Of a DNA stretch of 28,152 bases, positions 17,585-26,758 are shown piece by piece (the first letter of the stretch is position 1; each line of letters starts with the position of its first letter). A program made the position numbers and the translations under genes. The DNA comes from Chara braunii. Its lineage: Eukaryota; Streptophyta; Charophyceae; Charales; Characeae. Under the pieces are notes generated by a model. That model ran no database searches. It worked only from the letters and a program-made list of their open reading frames with translations, and was not told the origin of the DNA. The stretch spans positions 1,131,301 to 1,159,452 of the forward strand of contig BFEA01000261.1 of the NCBI GenBank assembly GCA_003427395.1, in the 5' to 3' direction.

Positions 17585-17715
17585 TGTGACGCCCAGGGGT
17601 TCCAATCTTGTGCAAGCTCCTGCTTGCACTGATATCTCTCCAAGGTGCACTTGTCATTACCGTAGGATAAGAGTGTGGAAGTCACCCTGCTGACACGTCC
17701 CGATCCTTACACCCA
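17585..17715 (-). repeat. Short LTR-like end of the Ty3/gypsy element
   Basis: On the minus strand 131 bp run from TGGGTGTAAGG to GGGCGTCACA, i.e. TG...CA. It lies directly downstream of the post-pol ORF and directly abuts the broken repeat R1, as a 3' LTR inserted there would. The second LTR is not in the window, so length and identity are unverified. Confidence 0.45.
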
Positions 17716-17718
17716 TCT

Positions 17719-19685
17719 TTAGTGTCCCGAGGGAGGGGGGTAAGGAAGTCGGAATACGGAGGCAGGGGGTGGGGGATGTTCTCTCGGAAGTGTGGGCAAG
17801 AAACTCGCCATTCCTGCTACCGTCCCAAGAAGTTCAAGGTACCTGACGATGCGGTGTATGCACGGGAAACGATGGCTGCCATGGGGAAGAGAAGCAAGGT
17901 AGTCGGGATAGAGAGTGGAAAAGGTGCGAAGTACAGCCGCGCGGAATTGCTCGTGATCTGCGCACACAGGAATAGTTTCTGTGATAGTGCAGTAGACTTC
18001 GATCACATTGTGATCCCGCCACGTGGCGCTGAAAAGAAGGATGTGAAGGGAAAAGGAGGGGAAGACGCACTGAGTAGTGGGATGCGGGTACACTGTGGCG
18101 GCAAGGCGGGTAGTGTAGAGCTGGTAGAAGAGGGAAGAGAGGAAGGGATTTTGAGAAAATACGAGCGGGTTATCGATTTGCCAGAGTGTAAGGTAATCAA
18201 GGGGACAACGGGATAATAACCGGGGACGTAGCCCGATGCCCCGCATCGCCACGTGCTCGAACTGAGGGACGGGGGGAAGGGGAGGGGGAGCGGCTCCGTT
18301 GCCTCCGCGTCGGCGCGCTCGAAGTCTCTGCAGCACAGCGTTCGGCGGCTCCGGATCTCTGGTCGGATCGTCCGAAATCGGTAAGTCAGTCCCCGTCAAT
18401 TGCTCGAGTATCCGCTTTTCTTTCGGTATTTCTACCCTGCGGCGCTCGGCTTCAGCAGGGTCCTCTCCCTGTGTCACCGCCCGTTCCGCCTCTTCCTCCT
18501 CGCTTGCTTCCTCCTCCTCTTCCTCTTCGCTTATCGCCCCCGACTCATGTTCACTATGCTCGCTGTAATACTTGTCCTCCTCGGAGGTATCTTCCGATTC
18601 GCCCCCCTCTTCCTCGTCTTCTCTTCTTCTTCTTCTGACGTCGGTTCCCCTCGATCCAAGAAGAGAAGATTGACTATCTGTGCGGGGTTTAGGTAGTTAC
18701 CGTGTGACGGGTAACTACGGTTGTCCCAATCGCCCTCCAAGCACGCCGACCACTGAAGATACGGCGTCAGGCTGCACGAGAGAATATGCGGCGCCGGACT
18801 CTCGTCGCAGTGCGAGATGACGTCAATTGGTAGATCGTCCAGCAGCGGCGTCGGGAGGATTAGGAGCTCCCCCACGATCGGTTGTCGATGTCCCGCTTCC
18901 ACCGATCCGAAGACGAATCAGCAAGTCTCCTTCCACCCCCGTTCTCCAAGCCTGGATAATAAGTAACTCTACGTCTTCATTCACCGTGGGATGCTCGCTG
19001 TGCCTGGTCCACTTTAGTCTGATCTCGGCTAAACGCAAAGACAGAGTCGCATAAGTTTGCCACCACCCTTGTCACTATTCGGGCTTAATGAGAGGGACTG
19101 TCAGCGGCTGTACGCGGAAAGAGAGATGAGGATGGAGCGCTGACTACCAGAAGACAGGGAAGACAGAGGGGAGGCTGAAGGTGGAGAACCTGTGGCGGTT
19201 CATTGAGGACGCGAGAAGGCGGTGAGTGCGGGAAGAGGTAGCGCGGGATTCTGTCGGAGAGCACGTATGCTGTCCAGGTCAATATTGTTAGTATTGACGA
19301 CGTTATCCCCTCGCCATGCAAGCAGCCGACTCCAGGAACTCGCCAACTCTTCCCCCCAATCTCGCAACGAGACGAGGATGCTCGGATGTGCCCTCGGATC
19401 CACCGTAGTGATGTCTTCGCTAAAGGAGACAATTGTCGAGACGTGGCTGGTCCCTGACACCGAGAGCCGCAGAAAGGCCGATGCTTCGGCCAACACTTGC
19501 GCCTTGTTGTTGGGTATTACAAATCGGAACTCTGCTGCTGCATGCACGCTTGCCGTGCTGAAAAACTGAGCAAATTGGATGACGTCCGGGTTGATACGAG
19601 CATGATGAACTTGTCTGATCACCGAGATGTGTCCGCGTGGCGTTAGCATCCACTCATTGAGTACTTGTTCCGTGGAAAAACTCAT
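17719..19685 (-). pseudogene. Extra ORF downstream of pol, frameshifted
   Basis: Begins with ATG at 19685, overlapping the integrase end by 32 nt in another frame. The first block (161 codons to TGA at 19200) has no known domain. After a broken stretch, coding-like sequence resumes in other frames: LRLAEIRLKWTRHSEHPTV (about 19038-18980), GELLILPTPLLDDLPIDVIS (about 18880-18820), an acidic Glu/Asp tract (about 18645-18480), then a Pro/Arg-rich segment and CPLDYLTLWQID (about 18205-18170), ending at 17719. At least three frame changes make it non-functional. The original would have been roughly 600-650 residues. No transmembrane segment typical of an envelope protein was obvious. Function unknown; a comparable position is occupied by the orphan protein in E1-E3. 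Confidence 0.5.
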
Positions 19686-20328
19686 GGCGAAGAGGAGGGA
19701 GAAGAACGTCGCTTTCCCACGAGAACTCCGATTCCGCGAGCGACCCAGTTGGAGAGGGAGGAGAGGAAGCAGAGAGATGGCGAAGATAGGACACGTGGCG
19801 GACTATGGGTCTAGCTATCCGACTGCCTGCCACTTCGAGAGTGAGGCGCACGATGTTTACTCCGTTAGGTCCGAGTTCGATCACTCGAAAGCACCCGAAG
19901 AATCGTGGCGCTAGTTTCCCTTGACGAGCGCATTTCCTTACCTGCACTAAGTCCCCCAATTTATATTGGGGCCGGGGACCTGCATTCCCATTTCGGGCCT
20001 CGTAACTCCGGACCTGACGGTTGTGGGCCAATTCGGTCATTCTCTGCCTTTTTCGAGCCAATCTGGGAAGGGCCCGCTCTATAAGCTCCAAATGGCGCTT
20101 CACCTTTTCCTTGGCCGTTGCTTTTGTGGGACGTCGGCCCAGTGTCGTTTCATCATTTAGGCTCAGTATCGAGATGCAAGCTAGGTGGTTGGTCTGTAAT
20201 TGAAATGGCGAAAGTCTCGTAGACTCATGTGGGGTCCCTCGGTGTATAGCCAAGATATGATCCACAATATCATGCCACGACCGCGTGTCCCTAGCCGCGA
20301 TATTTCGTCGGAGCGCCATTTTGAACAA
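19654..20328 (-). pseudogene. Ty3/gypsy integrase, C-terminal part
   Basis: About 220 residues. HRGTPHESTRLSPFQL near the start matches the end of the Ty3-type integrase core (TxHxSTxxSPFxL). YKLGDLVQVRK followed by GKLAPRFFGCFRVIELGPNG (about residues 120-155) is the GPY/F-type C-terminal domain with GCF in place of GPF. The D, D and E catalytic residues lie upstream and are lost because the sequence changes to R2 at 20327/20328. The C-terminus overlaps the next ORF. Confidence 0.8.
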
Positions 20329-20651
20329 TCAACATCTCACATCGTTCTTGGTGGCTTTACGACGGTCAAGGATTAATAATAAAAACCCAAACATCCGTAG
20401 CGGGTGTTTTCCATCAGATGCAGGTGGAGGATAGATTTAGACAAGTATCGCAAAACAAGATCGGGAATTTGAAAAGATCATTAATGAAGAAGAGTTCACA
20501 CCCATTCATGCATACATACGAGGGAAAAGCAACCAAGAAAATTTGAGACGATTTACAAGAGTAAAAAAAGGCCTTGACAAAAATCGGCCACAGCAGAAGC
20601 CAAAATTATATAGACGGGCAAAAGAAAGAACCTCATCCCGCACCCACAACT

Positions 20652-20711
<60 letters not shown>

Positions 20712-21768
20712 CTCTACACCCTTTATACCGGCAGTCCGTTGGCGCGTATCAACACGGAGTTGTCACCCTGCTTGGCTCGAGCATGCAAGCCAAGTTCGCC
20801 CGTGCGCCACAGTCCGTCGCGGCCCCGCACATCAACCCCGCATACCCGACACCAACTCGCCGAATCGCCCAACTCTCGCACTCACTTACCTTCCAACCTT
20901 GCTCGTTAGCCGACCCTCACTGATCACGCTAACCTCAAAATTCTTAGAGAGCAAACTAATCGCGCTTGCGAAATTTATAGCATGCATGCCTGCGCAAAAG
21001 GTACAGGATTAAGCCCAGGTGGACTAGAGGAGAAGAGAGGAAGTGCCTACGTCTGCATGGCCAAGCCGCGACATGGGGGTCGTAGCCACACTCCACGCAT
21101 TGATCCGGTCATGCAGGCATAGGAACCAATCAGGTCGGGGAAGAAGGTGTGCATGCGCTGGCGAGCACAAGGCGAGAAGAACACGAAGGACATCAAAAAC
21201 AAGAAGATTACAATTGCAATCAAACCCGCCAAAACTTTTACAGTTACGTGCAAGGTTAACTTAAAGGCGCAAAAAGAAGTCAGAACCCAGTTCTTGTCGC
21301 GGCAAGGCGTGCGTAAGCAGGAAGCGGGTGAGCGTCGCGCAGCAAAGTTCATAAGGTGCCTAAATTCCTAGCTTAAGTCCTTATTGCAAAGGAAAATTCC
21401 GAAGTAAAAAAAAAACAATTCCAAGAGCCCGTGGGGGCTCGACATCAGTTGAAATTTGAAAAGAAAACGACATTCCCGCGCATTGATCACGCCAAAATTC
21501 CCAGTGCTCCCAGCATAACAAGAAAGAAGCTATGGTACAGTTATTTCTCACGCTTGCTAAGGCCCGGTTACCCATCCGTTGGCACGGGATGTTCCCGACA
21601 CCGATCCAACAACTTCCAGCAGGAAACAAAAAAAAAAGAAGCGAGGGTATCCTTGCAATTTGCCCGACCAGCCCATCTTCCCACAGCTCACCCCCTTCGA
21701 CCCGTCGTATTTCCCAAGCAGCTTCGCGCAGAAAGTCGCGCGATTACAGAAAATAGTTCGTCACATAT
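20328..21768. repeat. Long repeat R, copy 2, uninterrupted
   Basis: Reference copy for R1. It starts ACAATCAACATCTCACATCG immediately after the gypsy integrase and is continuous where R1 is broken at 10370, 15971 and 17585. It has no convincing ORF. It proves that the segment doubled around the adapter in R1 is single. Confidence 0.8.
20653..20709. repeat. (CT)n microsatellite
   Basis: About 28 CT units in R2 at the position equivalent to 9541-9590. Confidence 0.95.
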
Positions 21769-21812
21769 CAACGATATCATTGATCGCGGCGCCTTCTGTG
21801 TTGTTGGCGGCT

Positions 21813-21854
21813 AACAACAACAACAACAACATCGACAACAACAGCAACAGCATC

Positions 21855-21910
<56 letters not shown>

Positions 21911-22066
21911 CGACGACGACGACGACGACGACGACGACAACAACAATAACGACAACAACAACGACAACAACAAGCACAACAACAACGACCACAATAACAA
22001 CACCAACGACAACAATAACAGCCACAGTGACAACAACAACGGCGACAGCATGAACAACAACAACTA
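21813..22066. repeat. AAC/ACG trinucleotide array
   Basis: Long AAC run, then about eight ACG units, then degenerate AAC. One frame reads Asn/Asp-rich for over 70 residues and continues to 22346, but this is what any AAC array gives. It follows directly on repeat R. Confidence 0.9.
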
Positions 22067-22226
22067 CTTTGTCGTCAGCATGGTGAGTGAGAGGCCGGGA
22101 TCTGACGTAGACAGGGGGAAGGGGATTGGGGCTGAAATAAAGTGGTGTTATATCTTTCCCCCGTACAATCCTGATATGGGATTGCTTCTTGTTGTCCGGC
22201 TCAGGGCGGGGGTAGGATTGTTGAAG

Positions 22227-22261
22227 TTGATTGAAATTGCCCGACCCGCAATTTCAATCAA
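22227..22261. repeat. Perfect 14-bp hairpin
   Basis: TTGATTGAAATTGC (22227-22240) and its exact complement (22248-22261) around loop CCGACCC. It is isolated in non-coding sequence. It could be a small fold-back remnant. Confidence 0.8.
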
Positions 22262-22559
22262 GAAGGTCGGTGTCATGATGGAAATATGGTTGAGACGGTT
22301 GTCAACGTGGTTAGGGTCTTCCCCTGAGATGACATGTTTTCATTGATAAACATAACATAGACAAGTTTTGGTGATGGTCCCCAACGGGGAGGCGGGTAGT
22401 TTAGGGTTTTGTGCTTCGCTTTGACTTCCTTGTTTGGGGATCGTTGAAGATGCATTTTGTTAAGACAATACTTCATGAGCTAGAGGTCAATCCTTCCCTT
22501 ACGCAGGGAAGTAATCACTGCCTCGGCTCGTTTCTGAGATGTAGGTGCAAACACATAAT

Positions 22560-22724
22560 AGGGAGGCTGGTCCCGAATTCCAGCTCATACACATCACATC
22601 AGTGTTACGGCTTCGTATCACGGTCGAATGATACTTCCTCATATGACTGAATAGGGACGGTGGACCCGATTTCCAGCTGATGCACGTCATATCTTGTACA
22701 GGGACGCTGGACCCGATTTCCAGC
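22560..22724. repeat. Three copies of a 25-bp motif
   Basis: AGGGACGCTGGACCCGATTT-type motifs at 22560-22584, 22653-22677 and 22700-22724. Each can fold through GCTGG/CCAGC. Spacing is irregular (93 and 47 bp). Confidence 0.7.
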
Positions 22725-22730
22725 AGGTGC

Positions 22731-22844
22731 AGCTCCCCACCAATAGATGGAGTCTTAGACACAGGGGCCAACTCACCGGGGCTGCTCTTATCACCTCGTT
22801 AAGTAGGTTTTCCCACATGTGAAGTTAAAAAAAAAAAAAAAAAA
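22731..22844 (+). mobile_element. SINE-like retroposon S1 with poly-A
   Basis: Starts CTCCCCACCAATAGATGGAG, shared with the inverted copy S2 at 24359-24460, and ends in A18 (22827-22844). The middle parts share a CTCTTATC block but otherwise diverge. No clear target duplication found for this copy. Confidence 0.45.
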
Positions 22845-22943
22845 GACATCATCAGATTCTGCAGGTTGCCGCAGCAGGGGGAGATTATTGGCACTGAGTC
22901 TCTTGGTGTTGGGTGCAGGTCCTGCGGTGTATTTTTAATTTAT

Positions 22944-23160
22944 GGTGGCGTTGTAGGCCGTCACAGAGGGCTCTAAAACTTGTTTAGACCATTGGCATGT
23001 GTGGTCGGTGCTTTTTTGTTAGTGGACCCTTTTGTGTTATGTTGGTTTGTGGTTTTGTGGGCCGGCGTGGAGGGCTCTCCAAGTTTTTTCGGACCTGTGA
23101 GGATGGGGTCGGTGCTTTCTTGCTGGTGGAGTCCTCTGTCTTAGGTAAGTTGCTTTTTGC
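22944..23160. repeat. Diverged direct repeat, period about 108 bp
   Basis: TGTAGGCCGTCACAGAGGGC... and TGTGGGCCGGCGTGGAGGGC... head two units that share GAGGGCTCT, GTCGGTGCTTTYTTG and GTGGA in the same order. Confidence 0.6.
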
Positions 23161-23389
23161 CCTCCGCCCTTTTATGGATTAAATAAATATATGTATATAC
23201 TATATACTTATATGCGCAAATGTGCCGCTTCGGTGGCAAACGGGTGTGTGGGCACTTGCCGCTGAACCACACAAACGTGGCCAACCTTGCATTTTCTATT
23301 ATATCATCTATCTATACTTTTTTGTCATGCCATTGGATGGTTTGTTATGATTTGTGGAGGAAATGAGAGAGAATTTGGGGTGCTTTAAC

Positions 23390-23390
<1 letters not shown>

Positions 23391-23450
<60 letters not shown>

Positions 23451-23464
23451 NGGGGTGCTTTAAC

Positions 23465-23546
<82 letters not shown>
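23391..23546. repeat. (CA)n arrays split by a 1-N gap
   Basis: CA arrays at 23391-23450 and 23465-23546. GGGGTGCTTTAACAAC precedes both (23377-23392 and 23452-23467), with a single N at 23451 between. Probably one locus represented twice by two contigs that were not merged. Confidence 0.9.
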
Positions 23547-23549
<3 letters not shown>

Positions 23550-23901
23550 GAACACATGCACTCAAAACAGTGAAGGCACGAGTTACAAGTTGAAGTTAAA
23601 GCCATGGTGAGAACCTATTATGAAGTCAAACATGCTAACCTAGCTGCTGGACTCTTTCCGATGTAATTTGAATTAAGGTGCTCGTTTGGCAGATACTTTG
23701 CGGGTTGAGTTGTTGTACTATAAGAAAACAAGGTCAAAGAGTGTAAGGATATGCACATGGGCAGCTGCACACACACCGTCACAGGCAGTCATACGGGGAG
23801 GGAGGGCCTTTTGGGCTGCACTGGTTGGAGAAGCTATTTAGAACAATCCCTTTCAAGAAGACCATGACACTTGTCAGACAGTGGCATGAGTCTGTCTGCA
23901 G

Positions 23902-23958
23902 ATGATCGAAATGCAATTGTCAGACTTAGGACTCGTGTCTATTCGTGGGGGAGCAATT

Positions 23959-23991
<33 letters not shown>

Positions 23992-24035
23992 ACTTAGGAC
24001 TCGTGATGAGCTGCTGATGTTGTCAGCAACCAGAG
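23902..24035 (+). pseudogene. Putative host exon split by a retroposon
   Basis: After a good acceptor (CTGTCTGCAG, ending 23901) the sequence reads DDRNAIVRLRTR, is interrupted at 23938, and resumes after the duplication as DELLMLSATRG up to a consensus donor AGAG/GTGAGA (exon end 24035). Removing insert plus one duplicate leaves 66 nt, an exact multiple of three. Product unknown. The exon call rests on splice-site consensus and the restored frame only. Confidence 0.4.
23938..23990 (+). mobile_element. Minimal poly-A retroposon with 15-bp target duplication
   Basis: 25 nt of unique sequence (TCTATTCGTGGGGGAGCAAT and on) followed by A28, bracketed by GACTTAGGACTCGTG at 23923-23937 and 23991-24005. 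This is a clear case of target-primed retroposition of a severely 5'-truncated RNA. Confidence 0.85.
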
Positions 24036-24070
24036 GTGAGATAACCCTCCAACACATTATCTTATTATTA

Positions 24071-24196
24071 AACCAACCAAGTTGAACGAACCAACCAACC
24101 AACCACCCAACCACTCACCCACCCACCCACCCACCCACCCAACCAACCAACCAACCAACCAACCAACCAACCAACCAACCAACCAACCAACCAACC
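24071..24196. repeat. AACC tetranucleotide array
   Basis: AACC/ACCC units with a CCCA-rich centre. Lies in the presumed intron downstream of the exon ending at 24035. Confidence 0.95.
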
Positions 24197-24358
24197 AGAA
24201 AAAAGGGTAACTGTTTCCAAATCGAGAACATAAGAAGTCAACATGTGACACCAACTACACAATTTGACAAACTAAAGTGTTGTGGCTCACAGGCGTGAAT
24301 GCAAAAAATGTCACTTGGAAGTCAACCAAACCAAGCTCGCACCAATGGCCGTAGTCTT

Positions 24359-24460
24359 TTTTTTTTTTTTTGCACAACTCCCCCCCCGGTGCTAGTGGTA
24401 CCGATAAGAGGAGACACCGCTAGCATTTGGGGAGAGGCTCCATCTATTGGTGGGGAGTGT
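24359..24460 (-). mobile_element. SINE-like retroposon S2 with poly-A
   Basis: Minus strand starts with the same CTCCCCACCAATAGATGGAG head as S1 and ends in a short A-run (T-run on plus, 24359-24371). It is flanked by CGTAGTCTT at 24350-24358 and 24461-24469. The family is not tRNA-like by eye. Confidence 0.6.
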
Positions 24461-24469
24461 CGTAGTCTT

Positions 24470-25016
24470 AGCAGCAAGCAAGGAGCAAACCTACAGTGTT
24501 AAGGGTTCATTCAGGCTGTAGGCTGTTCAAAGCAATCTGAGTTGTTATCTAGAAAAATACAATGAAATAAAATACTCCAGCAAAAAATCCTCCAACCCTG
24601 TAGGAGCCTAAATGGAACCAAACCAGAACTGACATCAAACTTCAAGTTATAGACACTTGACGTGGCTGCACTCTTAGTAGTGCAATGTAAAAGGCGACGA
24701 GCTCCACCTCTGCACCGAGCCAAATGAGTCAGCGCCCCGATCTGGGCCATTCATCTCTGACAAAACGACCGCAGGTGACACCGCTAAAGTCTCCAATAAA
24801 AGACACCCCGAATGAAAGACAACTGCACAGTCAGAGACTGCTCGCGATAGGACAAGTGTTTTCCGACAAGTATCTGAATCTGACTTCCAGAAGAGCTTGA
24901 GTCCAAGTAAATGATTGGGTTTCTAGAAGTTACAGGCCCATGCTTCTCCGCAGTCGTGGCAATTAAACTTCGACAGAGAGCTGGGCATAGGGACGGTTAG
25001 AAGTAAGAGGAGGCTG
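24470..25016. other. No gene seen
   Basis: Mixed-composition sequence with only short frames. The stretch before S2 joined to the one after it reads ARTNGRSLSSKQGANLQC on plus, which could be an exon tail, but there is no further support. Confidence 0.3.
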
Positions 25017-25440
25017 GACTGACCAGGATTGGACAAGGCTTGGACCAGAATGATTGGACCATAATTGAATTGAACCAGGACTGAATTGGACCAGGGTTGG
25101 ATCCAGGAGTGGACCAGGTTTGGAGCAGGCTTGGACCAGGGTTGGACTCGGATTGGACCAGAATGATTGGACCAGAATTGAACTGAACCAGGATTGAATT
25201 GCACCAGGATTCCTGGTCCAGGATTGGACCAGGGTTGGCAGGGTTGGCAGGGTTGGATCAGGGTTGGATCAGGGTTGGACCAGGGTTGGCCCAGGGTTGG
25301 ACTGGGGTTGGACCAGAATTGAATTGATTCAGGAGTGGACCAGAACCGGACCAGGATTGGATCAGGACTGAACCCGGATTGGACCAGGATTGAATTGGAC
25401 ATGGACAAAGGAATCAGGATTGAACCAGAACTGGATTGGA
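25017..25440. repeat. Degenerate 12-bp minisatellite (GGACCAGGATTG type)
   Basis: About 35 imperfect units of GGACCAGGRTTG with variants. Because the unit is a multiple of three, the minus strand has a 161-codon open frame of repeated PWSNP-like peptides (25408-24923). I regard that frame as a by-product. Confidence 0.85.
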
Positions 25441-25626
25441 CAATTAAACTAGGAAAGAGTCAATCAGTGTAGCTGATCCTCTGGCTGACGGTATGACCTC
25501 CAAAGATTAGCAAGTTAGTAGACTAGGGTAACAGCATTACATATCAAATGTGATCTAGTTGACAAACTTAAGGAGCCCATACTGAGCTCAGGTACACATC
25601 GGAGAAACATGAGAGAATCTGATCAT

Positions 25627-26059
25627 TTATGTTACCAAAATGTGCTTGTCTGCCTGACCAGCATACATCTTCAGAAGCACCAATGATGGTTTTAGGATAA
25701 CGGACCCCATACTAGCTGCAGATGAAAAGCCACTAATGATAATGTCCTCTGACCGATCCATCTTTGTGACATCTATCCCTCTGTCCGGATCAGCAGTCAG
25801 TACCAGTAGCTTGAATGCTTGCCGTTCAGACCCTTTAAGCCTTGGTTACAGTCGGCAGGTGCGGTAGAGTCTGTTGACGTCATAGCCCAACCTCTGAGCG
25901 TACGGATCTGGGTGTGGCAGTACCTCCTCAATTGGGAGTAGTTTCTCGCTGATGTAATAGACCGGCAGCAGCTCTCTGAGAAAGGGCCCTTCTTCCTGCT
26001 GCAGACGCGTTGACAATGTACGCTTCTCCACGGGAGCTTGGGGGCGGCCGTGCGGCAGA
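25627..26059 (-). pseudogene. Protein-like stretch, possible host exon with in-frame TAA
   Basis: After a typical acceptor (pyrimidine-rich, CATCACACAG ending at 26060) one frame reads LPHGRPQAPVEKRTL, ELLPVYYISEKLLPIEEVL, RLGYDVNRLYRTCRL, then TAA (25848-25846), then in the same frame GSERQAFKLLVLTADPDRG and DRSEDIIISGFSSAASMGSV to a stop at about 25629. Codon use and peptide character look genuine. The PVYYISEKL motif resembles retroelement RNase H, the rest does not, so both a host exon and a retroelement remnant remain possible. A short intron or a nonsense mutation could explain the TAA. Confidence 0.35.
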
Positions 26060-26400
26060 CTGTGTGATGGACACAAACAAAGGAGAAGATATCCAGTCCA
26101 ACCTATGTATCTATAGTACACAAATCAAGCAAAATCAAACAATCGGCAACGTTACAGTAGATCGGAGCGAAAAAAAAAAACAAAGAAAAACTAACCAGAC
26201 AATAAGCAGATGACGTGAAGTCCAATGCCCATGCATACCACAAAATACAGGATGAATGCAGAAACGGGCGACAACGAGCCCAAAGTTCATCCAAAAACGA
26301 AGGCAGCACACCATCATGGCAGAGGCCATGGCGCGCTGAATATGGGTGCAGCCATGTGTGGAGCAGTCAGACCGGGCCAACTCAAAGATAGAACCGGGAT

Positions 26401-26536
26401 CAATATCCCGGGATGAGTTCCATGGCTCCAGGTTTGTTCCAAGAATCTTCAAGGCAACCAGGCTTAAAATCAATGTCCCGCAATGAGTTCCATGGTTCCA
26501 GGTTTGTTCCGAGAATCTTCAAGGCAACGAGCCTAA
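26401..26536. repeat. 70-bp tandem duplication
   Basis: Unit CAATATCCCGGGATGAGTTC... (26401-26470) repeats from 26471 with few changes to about 26536. Confidence 0.85.
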
Positions 26537-26758
26537 AGTTCAAATCCAGGTTTGTTGAGGTCGTTGTTCTGATCACAGCAGGAAGGATTCAGTCCATGGT
26601 CAGTCAAAGGGCGGTGCTGGGTCATGGTCCAGAGGGCTTGGTTCCAACGCCCATCCAGTCCAGCTCCATCTGGATGAAAATCCAGACCGAGATGCTCCCC
26701 CCCGAGAAGTAATTCCAAGACCTCGTTGGGGTAAAGGTCATGTATAAGGTCCTCACCT

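Larger units (their letters stand above)
17585..20327 (-). mobile_element. Ty3/gypsy-type retroelement, 3' part
   Basis: Minus-strand order: integrase C-terminus, an overlapping extra ORF, then a short LTR-like end. Gag, protease, RT, RNase H and the integrase catalytic core are missing. The element is cut at 20327, where R2 begins. It appears to have inserted into R1 (which breaks at 17584). Confidence 0.65.

Noticed and set aside
9218-21768. R1 and R2 as the two LTRs of the gypsy element between them
   Set aside because: Neither repeat has TG...CA termini at the shared borders, R1 breaks off inside matched sequence, and a separate short LTR-like end lies at 17585-17715. Not fully excluded.
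21579-22346. 255-codon Asn/Asp-rich protein
   Set aside because: Produced by an AAC/ACG repeat array; the flanks are repeat R and non-coding sequence.
21813-24196. CRISPR-like arrays among the many short repeats
   Set aside because: All are simple tandem or irregular repeats without uniform spacers; the sequence is eukaryotic.
24372-24460. tRNA-like gene in S2
   Set aside because: No cloverleaf or A/B box consensus could be fitted.
24923-25408. 161-codon minus-strand protein with repeated PWSNP peptides
   Set aside because: The minisatellite unit is 12 bp, so an open frame is expected; no support outside the repeat.
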